This document shows positions 1 through 7,000 of a stretch of 64,000 bases of DNA, piece by piece; within the stretch, counting starts at the first letter, position 1, and every line of letters begins with the position of its first letter. The stretch is from IMG/VR virus record IMGVR_UViG_3300025151_008277, positions 1 to 64,000 of that record. One strand, 5' to 3'. A program made the translations under genes and the position numbers. This DNA comes from a virus. The notes under the pieces are model-generated. The model was not told where the DNA came from. It ran no database searches and was given only the letters and a program-made list of their open reading frames with translations.

Positions 1-175
1 GCAGCATACCATAGAGATTATGAGCGGTGAGCTGCATCGTTATAAATTTCCAGAAGGTCATGAAAAGCGCTGGAATCATAAAATTGATCAGCATCGTCCT
101 GATGATAACAGCACGTTCGAATTCAAGTATGAACGTTATGAAGATAGAGTAAAAGCGCGTGAAGCACGCGCTTAA
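1..175 (+). CDS. Partial hypothetical protein (C-terminal end only)
   Basis: An open frame enters from the left edge (first full codon at base 2) and stops with TAA at 173-175, giving the last 57 residues of a protein. The tail is charged and ends KAREARA. Base composition is more GC-rich than the rest of the window, as in the small genes just downstream. No family is recognised. It is a likely real gene because codon use matches its neighbours and the frame is free of stops, but 57 residues are too few to be sure. Confidence 0.6.
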   Translation, partial: QHTIEIMSGELHRYKFPEGHEKRWNHKIDQHRPDDNSTFEFKYERYEDRVKAREARA

Positions 176-239
176 CGCTCGGTTATAGTTTATATCGCGA
201 AAATTAACTGAAAAAAATCAGCTGCGGATCGCTAAACCA

Positions 240-269
240 TTGTAGCTACAAGGCAACAAAGTTGTTGCC
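240..269. promoter_or_regulatory. Perfect 12-bp palindrome followed by a 7-bp stem hairpin
   Basis: TTGTAGCTACAA (240-251) is a perfect palindrome. It abuts GGCAACA-AAGT-TGTTGCC (252-269), a perfect 7-bp stem with a 4-nt loop. The hairpin's right arm contains the TTGCCG that begins the first early-promoter-like repeat. The arrangement would suit an operator or attenuator controlling the small early genes; that role is inference. Confidence 0.4.
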
Positions 270-295
270 GAAACCCGCAAAAGCCGCCATAATAT
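265..295 (+). promoter_or_regulatory. Early promoter-like repeat, copy 1
   Basis: TTGCCG (265-270), 19 bases, then TAATAT (290-295). The same module with an identical 19-base spacer recurs at 574 and 826, each time before a small gene. The -10-like box fits a host sigma70 element; the TTGCCG -35 and 19-base spacer are not canonical. The leader to the ATG at 325 would be about 20 nt. Confidence 0.5.
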
Positions 296-324
296 TGGTG
301 TTGTTGATAGAACGATAGAGAAAC

Positions 325-549
325 ATGATAACGATAGATACTAAGACGATAGAGATGACGATTGATAATCATAAAGAAGCGCATGATGATAACAATATGG
401 ATGTCATCGCAGAGCTTGATTCTAATCTGCATGAGATTAGAGAATTATTGAATAAGATTCAATACATGAGTGATTATAAAGCTAGCGCTGCAAGTGAATT
501 GATTATTGAAGCGGTAGAAGATGTTTACGATTACATCCGCGAGCGGTAA
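325..549 (+). CDS. Small acidic hypothetical protein (early region)
   Basis: A 74-residue, Asp/Glu-rich, mostly helical-looking protein (ELDSNLHEIRELLNKIQ in the middle) with no recognised family. It follows promoter-like repeat copy 1. The motif ACGATAGA occurs just before the start and twice within the first 20 codons, and again in the next gene. Small acidic early proteins of this kind in T4-like phages often bind host proteins, but nothing here shows a target. Confidence 0.55.
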   Translation: MITIDTKTIEMTIDNHKEAHDDNNMDVIAELDSNLHEIRELLNKIQYMSDYKASAASELIIEAVEDVYDYIRER

Positions 550-573
550 AGTAAAAGTAAAGTAAAAAAACAG

Positions 574-604
574 TTGCCGAAATCCGAGCTAGAGCCGATA
601 ATAT
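574..604 (+). promoter_or_regulatory. Early promoter-like repeat, copy 2
   Basis: TTGCCG (574-579), 19 bases, TAATAT (599-604). It aligns with copies 1 and 3 along its whole length. If it is a promoter, transcription would begin near 611, only about 5 nt before the ATG at 616. An alternative reading is that TTG at 574 is a start codon and the repeat encodes a conserved peptide beginning with residues PKSELEPIIFE. Confidence 0.5.
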
Positions 605-615
605 TCGAAGTTGAT

Positions 616-822
616 ATGACAAAGCAAACCGAAACGATAGAGAATGTGCTGTGCGAGATGGAAGATATTGGTCTCGTTGATAATGATAATAGCAAATACA
701 ATCTTGCAAATGAATTGCGCTGCTATATGGGAGAAGATGATTTTTATAAATTTCTAGAGTGGTCGTGCCAAGTGTGGGGCTTTGATAATCTGAGCCAGCA
801 CTTCGCATCAGCCGAAAAATAA
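616..822 (+). CDS. Small acidic hypothetical protein (early region)
   Basis: A 68-residue acidic protein beginning MTKQTETIENVLCEMEDIG, with a C-terminal part rich in aromatic residues (YKFLEWSCQVWGFDNL). The frame stays open back to a TTG at 574, but that codon lies in the promoter-like repeat, so ATG 616 is preferred. Family unknown. It sits between two copies of the repeat and looks like an independent transcription unit. Confidence 0.55.
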   Translation: MTKQTETIENVLCEMEDIGLVDNDNSKYNLANELRCYMGEDDFYKFLEWSCQVWGFDNLSQHFASAEK

Positions 823-825
823 CAG

Positions 826-856
826 TTGCCTAAAACCGCAGAATATCCGATAATAT
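826..856 (+). promoter_or_regulatory. Early promoter-like repeat, copy 3
   Basis: TTGCCT (826-831), 19 bases, TAATAT (851-856). Predicted initiation near 863 falls on the ATGATG at 862-867, implying a leaderless or near-leaderless message. In the TTG-initiated alternative frame it reads PKTAEYPIIFE, close to the translation of copy 2. Confidence 0.5.
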
Positions 857-861
857 TTGAG

Positions 862-1023
862 ATGATGAAAGAGATCAAACTAACAGAAAAAGAACGAGAT
901 AACTTGAACAACTGGTACCGTTGGGGCCAGAGAATGAGCTTCCTGAAAGCTATCCATCGTGAACTTGAACCTAAGAAAGCTGCTATGGAAGAAGCTCGCA
1001 AGTTCATCGGCATTACTAACTAA
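862..1023 (+). CDS. Small charged hypothetical protein
   Basis: A 53-residue protein starting MMKEIKLTEKERDNL, rich in Lys, Glu and Arg and predicted to be helical, with no recognised family. Either ATG 862 or ATG 865 may be used; both lie directly after the -10-like box of repeat copy 3. A longer frame from TTG 826 is less likely because it covers the promoter-like repeat. Confidence 0.55.
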   Translation: MMKEIKLTEKERDNLNNWYRWGQRMSFLKAIHRELEPKKAAMEEARKFIGITN

Positions 1024-1063
1024 TCTAACTTAACCTTTAAATCTAAACTTACTTAATAATAAT

Positions 1064-1531
1064 ATGAAAGCACCTAAACTTACATGTGTCATTACCGGTC
1101 AGAGTCGCGTTACTTCTGAGAACTACCTGAAGCAAAAAGCTGATCGTCTTGGTAAGAGCGTTAGCTGGCTTCTTGAGAACTATATTAGCAAGCACGTATG
1201 CAGCCGTCTTCGTAAGGGAGTTAAGCTCAGCGAGATTACTGATAACGTTATTGCTGATCATCGCCTTACTGACCTCGTCAAGAATAACAGTAAGTGCCGT
1301 GAAGAGTTCTCTTTCGTAGATGGTGTCTATACTCCATCTAAAACCAAAGCCCCTAAGGTAGCTAAAGCCCCTAAGGCTGATACTGCTACTGAAAGCAAAG
1401 TAACCACGTTAGAAGAGGTCGTTGCTAAAGCTACTGATTCTTATATTCAAAAGAAAGTAGAAGAGCCTGTTAACCATAAAAGCACTGACGAAGTGATGAA
1501 CGATATGGTTAATAACAGCAACCCGTTCTAA
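1064..1531 (+). CDS. Hypothetical protein with Lys/Ala/Pro-rich linker
   Basis: A 155-residue protein. Residues 1-80 look folded (MKAPKLTCVITGQSR, then KADRLGKSVSWLLENYISK), followed by a repetitive Lys-Ala-Pro linker (KTKAPKVAKAPKAD, about 95-107) and an acidic tail. The first part resembles small conserved proteins of marine T4-like phages, but I cannot assign a function. The basic linker suggests nucleic acid or protein binding (inference). No clear ribosome binding site is visible. A strong hairpin follows 9 nt after the stop. Confidence 0.75.
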   Translation: MKAPKLTCVITGQSRVTSENYLKQKADRLGKSVSWLLENYISKHVCSRLRKGVKLSEITDNVIADHRLTDLVKNNSKCREEFSFVDGVYTPSKTKAPKVAKAPKADTATESKVTTLEEVVAKATDSYIQKKVEEPVNHKSTDEVMNDMVNNSNPF

Positions 1532-1540
1532 TAACACTCG

Positions 1541-1580
1541 GAGAGCGCTACACTAGAGAGATCTAGACTGTAGCGCTCTC
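1541..1580 (+). terminator. Long structured hairpin with GNRA-type loop
   Basis: GAGAGCGCTACA (1541-1552) and TGTAGCGCTCTC (1569-1580) form a perfect 12-bp stem. Inside, CTAGA and TCTAG pair around a GAGA tetraloop, with AC bulged on the 3' side. There is no U-run after the stem, so it may be a 3'-end stabiliser or factor-dependent stop for the early transcript rather than a classical terminator. Confidence 0.6.
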
Positions 1581-1699
1581 TAGAGACTCTTAAGTACGAG
1601 AATCTGCTATATATAGAAACCCAAAAAAAGGGTATAGAAATCCCATGGGAAAAATTTTTTTGCAAAATTTAGGTGGTTTTTGGTATTAGGATTTGATAT

Positions 1700-1707
1700 A
1701 ATAAATA
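1700..1707 (+). promoter_or_regulatory. Late promoter AATAAATA
   Basis: AATAAATA ends 5 nt before the ATG at 1713. With T4 late-promoter geometry (motif at -13 to -6), transcription would start on the A of that ATG. Confidence 0.65.
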
Positions 1708-1712
1708 ATGTT

Positions 1713-1814
1713 ATGAGTAAAAGACAAACTGTAAGAGAGACAACTAAGAATGGAATCAGAACACGTAAGACGGTAACTGTTACTAAGAAGCGTGTTGGTA
1801 AGAGGAAGAAGTGA
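1713..1814 (+). CDS. Very basic 33-residue peptide
   Basis: ATG at 1713, TGA at 1812-1814. The peptide has about 14 Lys/Arg among 33 residues and ends RVGKRKK, so it probably binds nucleic acid (inference). A late promoter ends 5 nt before the ATG, and the stop overlaps the next gene's ATG by one base (TGATG), which supports real translation. No family is recognised. Confidence 0.6.
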   Translation: MSKRQTVRETTKNGIRTRKTVTVTKKRVGKRKK

Positions 1815-2104
1815 TGGAAGTACAAGAAATTATTAAACAAGCATCTGGAGTACTGTTATCTGTATGTTTCGCTATTGCATACTTTCCACAGATTATCAGA
1901 ATGATTAGGAATAAGAGCTCACGAGATGTATCATTAGGTATGCTGATTCTCAACCTTGTGGGTTATTCTTCAGGATTAATCTATGTTACATCCAATGAGA
2001 TTGCTAGATTCTGGGTAGTGGTTAACTATACGTCTGGTATTGTGATGACTATACTGACTGTATTTTTCTGGAAGTACTATATTAGAAAGGAAATTGACCG
2101 ATAG
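1814..2104 (+). CDS. PQ-loop / SemiSWEET-like membrane protein
   Basis: A 96-residue protein with three hydrophobic segments (about 8-27, 41-60 and 66-87). The first carries YFPQIIRMIRNKSSRDVS, the Pro-Gln loop signature of PQ-loop (MtN3/SemiSWEET) proteins, followed by small polar residues typical of the family. SemiSWEETs are about 90-100 residues with three helices and dimerise to move sugars, so the length fits one complete unit. The ATG overlaps the upstream TGA; AGGAAG just upstream is a good ribosome binding site. It probably sits in the host inner membrane. The substrate is unknown. Confidence 0.75.
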   Translation: MEVQEIIKQASGVLLSVCFAIAYFPQIIRMIRNKSSRDVSLGMLILNLVGYSSGLIYVTSNEIARFWVVVNYTSGIVMTILTVFFWKYYIRKEIDR

Positions 2105-2105
2105 G

Positions 2106-2243
2106 ATGGCGAAGATGGTGATTAGAATTAGGAGCCGCCGGGTAAATATAATTTGCGTGCCGGAGAGGAAGAAGAGATATGAACGAGAAAGTGAGGAAGA
2201 TACGGGTTGTTATACCGTGGAATACAGGGACAAGGCGACATAA
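2106..2243 (+). CDS. Small basic hypothetical peptide (45 residues)
   Basis: ATG 2106 lies one base after the PQ-loop gene's stop; TAA at 2241-2243. It begins MAKMVIRIRSRRVNIICV and has many Arg and Lys residues. Tight coupling to the upstream gene supports it, but it overlaps the next small frame by 65 nt, so one of the two may not be translated. Confidence 0.4.
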   Translation: MAKMVIRIRSRRVNIICVPERKKRYERESEEDTGCYTVEYRDKAT

Positions 2244-2310
2244 GCCAAAGAAGGGTAAGGGATCTTATAATCGAAAGAAAAAAGGTGGTTTCGGCCGCCT
2301 TTTTTTATAA
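2179..2310 (+). CDS. Small basic hypothetical peptide (43 residues)
   Basis: Starts at ATG 2179 after a strong purine-rich ribosome binding site (GGAAGAAGAG). Reads MNEKVRKIRVVIPWNTGTRR followed by a run rich in Lys and Gly, and its last codons pass through the terminator hairpin. The composition resembles small ribosomal or RNA-binding proteins. The ribosome site makes it more convincing than the overlapping frame at 2106. Confidence 0.5.
   Translation: MNEKVRKIRVVIPWNTGTRRHKPKKGKGSYNRKKKGGFGRLFL
2278..2306 (+). terminator. Rho-independent terminator with UUCG loop
   Basis: Stem GGTGGT (2284-2289) with GCCGCC (2294-2299), loop TTCG, preceded by an A-run and followed by seven T. It closes the small-peptide operon. 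The next late promoter starts on the last T of the U-run. Confidence 0.85.
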
Positions 2311-2313
2311 ATA
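2306..2313 (+). promoter_or_regulatory. Late promoter TATAAATA
   Basis: Perfect T4-type late promoter box, ending 5 nt before the ATG at 2319, directly abutting the preceding terminator. Confidence 0.8.
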
Positions 2314-2318
2314 TTTTT

Positions 2319-2747
2319 ATGCAAAACCCTCGAAGGCGACGACCTGTCGCAAGAAGATCCCCGGTAAGGACATTAATTACTAATTTACAGAAGTCCTTAA
2401 GAGAAATTGAAGAACGTCTACAAGCAGTAGAAGAAGAATTATACGACAGAGATGAGTATGATATTGAGTTTGAACTAGAGGAAGAGGATGCAGGGATAGG
2501 GATTGGTTCAAGTGCTCAAGTAGAAGAGCTTGGTCAACAGCTTATTAATATATTAGCTGCACAACAGTGTCAATGTACTGGTAATATAGGTATAGGTAGT
2601 TCAGTACCAGCATGTTCTGTAGTAGAAGACTTTTCTGCATGTTGTAGCCAACCAACCGGTATTGGAAGTAGTTCGGTTGGAGTCGGTAGTAGTTCCGCGG
2701 ATACTTGTAGTTTCTGTGGATCTTATTGTGATTGTTGCGGTTGTTAA
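2319..2747 (+). CDS. Arg-rich, GIGSS-repeat, Cys-rich protein
   Basis: A 142-residue mosaic. Residues 1-18 are Arg-rich (MQNPRRRRPVARRSPVR); about 20-42 form a likely coiled coil; about 43-57 are acidic. The C-terminal 85 residues carry repeated GIGSS or GVGSS motifs (about 60-64, 93-97, 115-119 and 122-126), and the protein ends with eight Cys in about 20 residues. A protein at 38586 shares the GVGSS motif, Cys-rich context and a basic patch. Late promoter with a 5-nt gap. Probably a virion or virion-assembly protein; the fold is not recognised. Confidence 0.75.
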   Translation: MQNPRRRRPVARRSPVRTLITNLQKSLREIEERLQAVEEELYDRDEYDIEFELEEEDAGIGIGSSAQVEELGQQLINILAAQQCQCTGNIGIGSSVPACSVVEDFSACCSQPTGIGSSSVGVGSSSADTCSFCGSYCDCCGC

Positions 2748-2778
2748 ATAAATAGCTTGCAAAATACAAAACATATAC

Positions 2779-2786
2779 TATAAATA
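2779..2786 (+). promoter_or_regulatory. Late promoter TATAAATA
   Basis: Perfect late promoter box 7 nt before the ATG at 2794. A short AAGG lies between box and start, and the expected transcript start is about 2 nt before the ATG. Confidence 0.8.
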
Positions 2787-2793
2787 TTAAGGT

Positions 2794-3513
2794 ATGAAGA
2801 AAACATTACTATTGATTGGTGCAATGGTCGTTAGTCTTAACGTCTTTGCGCAGACAAATGAGCTAAAGATTGCTAAGCCTAGCATCTCATTGGAAGCAGG
2901 CTATGTGGATCGTTTATTTAGCAAAGGTGTATCCTACACTAGTACTGCATCACAGTATCTCGGTTTAAACTTAGCTTCTCCAGCGGAGAACAACTTTATC
3001 CCAGTAGATATCTATGGTGGAGGATTGCTTCTCACTGAGAACACAGATTCCTTTTGGACTGTAGGTCTTGGTAAGGATATCAAGCTAGGAGGGTCTGATA
3101 AGTATAAACTACGTATTGACACAGCATATGCTACTCGTAAGACTGATTTAGACGAGCCAGCTAACAACGAAGTATCAGGAACCATTGCTCTTGTTAATCC
3201 ATTTGTGACACCATATATTGGTTATACTAGGGATTGGAAGATTGAGCAGAACGGTTTCACGCTAGGTGTTAAACGTGATTTTACTGTTAGTGATTGGCTA
3301 ACAATCTCACCTAATGCTGCATATCATACGTTTGACGACTATGAGTCTATTGAGTTATCTACTCGTCTTTCTGTAACTAAGTGGAGACAATTGACTCCGT
3401 TTATTGAAGGTCGTTATGTTGATAACAATTTCGACAAAGCATCGTTTAACTGGGCTTCTTATGAGGCTTCAGGAGACACAACTTGGTTAGCAGGTTTATC
3501 TTTAAACTTCTAA
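2794..3513 (+). CDS. Secreted outer-membrane beta-barrel-like protein
   Basis: A 239-residue protein with a clear Sec signal peptide: MKK, hydrophobic core LLLIGAMVVSLNVF, and likely cleavage after VFA before QTNE. The mature part has alternating polar and hydrophobic strands with many Tyr, Trp and Gly residues and ends in Phe (LSLNF), the usual C-terminal signature recognised by the outer-membrane assembly machinery. It is a single-gene late unit with its own promoter and terminator. A phage product placed in the host outer membrane late in infection could block superinfection or change permeability (inference). No specific family is recognised. Confidence 0.8.
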   Translation: MKKTLLLIGAMVVSLNVFAQTNELKIAKPSISLEAGYVDRLFSKGVSYTSTASQYLGLNLASPAENNFIPVDIYGGGLLLTENTDSFWTVGLGKDIKLGGSDKYKLRIDTAYATRKTDLDEPANNEVSGTIALVNPFVTPYIGYTRDWKIEQNGFTLGVKRDFTVSDWLTISPNAAYHTFDDYESIELSTRLSVTKWRQLTPFIEGRYVDNNFDKASFNWASYEASGDTTWLAGLSLNF

Positions 3514-3533
3514 TCTATTATAAATGAAATCGG

Positions 3534-3561
3534 AAAGAGCGGCTTCGGTCGCTCTTTTTTT
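3534..3561 (+). terminator. Rho-independent terminator with cUUCGg loop
   Basis: AAAGAGCG (3534-3541) pairs with CGCTCTTT (3550-3557), extended by a G.T wobble pair and a C-G pair around loop TTCG, followed by T through 3561. It ends the outer-membrane protein transcript. Confidence 0.9.
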
Positions 3562-3590
3562 GTGGACTGTATTCGGAAACGCTATATAAT
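3560..3590 (+). promoter_or_regulatory. Sigma70-like promoter, 19-base spacer
   Basis: TTGTGG (3560-3565), 19 bases, TATAAT (3585-3590), directly after a terminator and 8 nt before the ATG at 3599. The 19-base spacing equals that of the three early repeats at 265, 574 and 826. Confidence 0.45.
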
Positions 3591-3598
3591 ATTGTTAT

Positions 3599-3841
3599 AT
3601 GAAATGTTCTTGTGGTAATGAAGTAGAGGCTGCTAGGGTTGAATTTGGCTTTAAGAATTGTAAGTCATGTGCTTTTTCTAACCCTGTATCTAAATATAAA
3701 GGAACTATGAACTGGTCGCATAAGACTGCTCCTACTATTCAGGTGATGACTGCTGAGTGCTTTGCTGAGCAGAAGAAATACTATATGCCTAATGGAGCAC
3801 GTAGCGCAGTTAAGAACTTCAGCAAGCATGTATGTGCGTAA
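3599..3841 (+). CDS. Small zinc-finger-like protein
   Basis: An 80-residue protein starting MKCSCGNEVEAARVEFGFKN and continuing CKSC, so CxC and CxxC pairs are 14 residues apart, as in a small zinc ribbon. The rest is basic (KNFSKHV at the end). Similar small zinc-binding proteins are common in T4-like phages and are usually of unknown function. Start chosen at the ATG 8 nt after the TATAAT box. Confidence 0.75.
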   Translation: MKCSCGNEVEAARVEFGFKNCKSCAFSNPVSKYKGTMNWSHKTAPTIQVMTAECFAEQKKYYMPNGARSAVKNFSKHVCA

Positions 3842-3847
3842 ATAATT

Positions 3848-4066
3848 ATGAGTATGAATATCAGTGAATTCGAACGAGCTAAACCAACGTTAACTTATCA
3901 AGCGATAGAGAGTGCTATCAATAAGTATCAAACCTTATTAGAAAAATATCAGTATGGTAATCAGCAATTGATTATGGAGAATGCTGATGCTGTGACTATA
4001 CAATGTTATAGGGAGTTTATTGCTGACCTAAACAATATTAAAAGTCATTTTCTATCTGGACGTTAA
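3848..4066 (+). CDS. Small hypothetical helical protein
   Basis: A 72-residue, mostly helical-looking protein (MSMNISEFERAKPTLTYQAI). It follows the zinc-finger gene by 6 nt and was probably co-transcribed. Its stop region overlaps the end of the convergent 1144-residue tail gene by 4 bases. ATG 3854 is an alternative start. No family is recognised. Confidence 0.6.
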   Translation: MSMNISEFERAKPTLTYQAIESAINKYQTLLEKYQYGNQQLIMENADAVTIQCYREFIADLNNIKSHFLSGR

Positions 4067-7000
4067 TTACAAGTACAGCAGGTCTGTGCGCTAGTTGTAC
4101 CTGCACCCACAACAACAGGAGCTGGTAATACTTCTTCAGGTTCTACCTTTCCTAAGTTGACTGTTTTTAGCGTATCATAATAAGGGGTTACTTTCGGTAG
4201 CTCCTTTTTAATTTCATCTCTCAATTTTTGTTTTAACGTCTCATCTGTTATACCGAGATTTTTAATATCAACATCATACGTGTTGGTATTTTTTTCTGGT
4301 AATCCAAATTTGTAGACCTGATCTATCGTGTCAATGTAGGTTCTCTGACCAATTGGCAGTGACCACACCGTGTCTCTGTCAAAACTATGGTAATTATAGT
4401 GAGACCTGATTTCATAGTAGTCTAGCACGCGCCCATACATTTTAAACCCTTTGAGCTTTAGGTCTCTCAATAGATACTTACCTAATTGCTGTAATCTACT
4501 TGAAAAGTTCAGATAGTAGGGAGTGCTTAAGGCTCCTATGAAGACTCCAGTCCCCAGTGGATTGTCGAGTAAAAAGGTACCAGGACTGAAGGTTTCACGT
4601 TGATACTTGTGTCCGTTCACATAAAGGTCCATCCAACCCTGTTTCATGCTAACATTTATCGCGAAATGATTGTATCCGCCATTGAGTTGAGTTATGTCAT
4701 ACTCTATATGAGCTTCAGTTTTCTTAAATCCACCTGTCTTAGTAAATTTAGGTTTCGCCTTTAATACAATCTTGAAAGTATTTTTACATGCGTTATATTT
4801 TTTGAGGAAATAATAACTTGTTATCGTCTTAGTAAGATTGAGATTATTTATAACTCTTGATCCTAAGCTTCTTGTTTTTGATAAATTGAAGTCTTTATCG
4901 ACTTTATGTAATACTGTCTTATTAGAAAACGTTTCTACGATCAAATAATACTTAACATAATTTTTACCTTCAAAGTCTAAAATGACATCAATATACTTTT
5001 TAGAGTCTCTATCTAAGAAAGTTAAGTCTTTAAATGTTACTAACTCTCTAGAATTTTTAAATTTAGAAATTCTAATACCATCATGTATTGTTATAATAAA
5101 ATCCTCATCATCTACAATTACATTACTAATAAAAGACTCCGTACTACCGCCAGATACTTTCACAGTATTTTTAGTATTGTTAGCGTATTTGTTTTTATAT
5201 AATAAATTATATCTTATATTTCTTTCAGTAGGGGATTGCTGTCTAATAGTAAATGTATTTTTATTACTATCTATAGCGATTTCATTTCCTGTATCAAGTT
5301 GCGAATCTGCTTTGAAGAAATTAACATTATTAGTTTCTTTATTATCACCATCTGGCCCGACATACAGCTTATGTTTGTCTCCCAGGCTATCAGCGCTTAC
5401 AGTGCGTTTGAGATGAGTACTATTATTTGTAGAATCATAAAAGAAGTATCCTTTACTTCCTGATGGATTAAATGCCGCATAGAATCTATCTTTAGTAACG
5501 TCAATGTCGTCAATTACTAAACTACTGTAACCTGATAAGTCTACGACTTTACTAACTAAGTTGGGATTACTATTATAAATGTATATTACGTTGTTTTCAC
5601 CTAAAACATAAAACTCGCTGAAGTTATCTTTTCTCGCTATGCCTTTAATTTTTACTGGTTCATTATTTTCTAAAACCTCTATTTCATCGTAGATTTCTAA
5701 GTCGTTATTTAATAGAAGTATTTTATTACCTTGCGGTAAGAATATATTAGGTGTAACGAAATCTGTATTAAATATACCAAAGCCTTCTTCAAAGTAATTA
5801 CCTAACAGCTTATAACCTAAAGGTAAGGAAAAGTCTTGAGCGCTTAACCAGAAAGATAATGACATATCACCGTTGTGATCTGTTTTAAACTTACTAAATC
5901 TATTACCATCAAAATCTATTTCAATATCATTCTTAACATTATTAAATGTAGCAACAGAGCCTTTCTTAGTTAGTATCTCCATATCTCTTGACAGCTCAAA
6001 GCTACTTAAAGAGTTTATATGGTTAGCATAATCCAACTCTCCTATATGATAATAAGCATAGTCATTATTTTTTTCAAATGTCAAACTAGAGCTTAAATCA
6101 AATACATAAGTAGATTGAGCTCCTGCTGCAGTTACTGTATTTGTAAATGATGTACCTGATATTGTAGATAATGCTGTGTTAAAATCTTTCGCATCTGGAT
6201 TATAGTATCTATCCATCCAAAGTTTATCACCGCTAGTATTACCTGATAACCAACTACAAAGATATGTAGCGTTTATATCATCTGTAAAATTATTATTTTT
6301 AAAATCAATTCTGCGTTTAAAAACTTTATCTGATATTAAAGGGTGGTTACCTGCTACTGCTCCTAAGTGATCAATTTTTGAATCATTGATATTCAATTTT
6401 GTATAAGGAGATAGACTAGACGGTGTTGTAAAGTAAGTTAATTTAGATGGTGGAAAATGGACATCTTTCGTACCTATATTATATGATAGATATACTTTGT
6501 CATATCCTTGATTCTGTACATTACCAGTAAATAACTTTTCGTATTGTCTGTTTAAATTAGTGGGTTGAGAGTTATAATGATTATTGTTCGAGTAAAACTC
6601 TTCTACCGTAGCTTGGTTTTTCAACGGTAAAACATCTAAACCAACTTCCCAGTTATCATTATACTTTAATGTATAATTATTAGAAAAACCTAGGTAGTTA
6701 TTACTTACACTATTTGTAGTTGTATTTAAATTTAAACCAATATTGTCTTTGTTATAACTTGATAAGTAAAAACTAAAAGTATTATTAAGAGCTCCTTTGA
6801 GTCTAGTAAGAGTATTTCTTTTTATTTCAAACACAGAACTTACAGCATTACCAGCTGATGTTCCGGTTAACTCTACACTACCAGAGTTGAAAATTAATTG
6901 ATATTTTTCTAAAGGTTTGTCTAGGTCTTTTACAGGAAAAAGTTTTACCTTTTCATCTTCAATAACGTATTCAAATAGATGAGAACTTAATGTAGGTACT

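Noticed and set aside
503-1261. Minus-strand frames in the early region
   Set aside because: They run against three plus-strand genes with promoter-like modules; compositions look non-biological.
1617-1672. CCC-A7-GGG and CCCATGGG followed by A/T runs, possible terminator
   Set aside because: Stems are only 3-5 bp and the A and T runs pair with themselves; too weak beside the strong hairpin at 1541.
4982-5463. Plus-strand frames of 144 and 75 codons
   Set aside because: They are antisense to the 1144-residue adhesin, overlap each other, and have no promoter or ribosome site; typical shadow frames.
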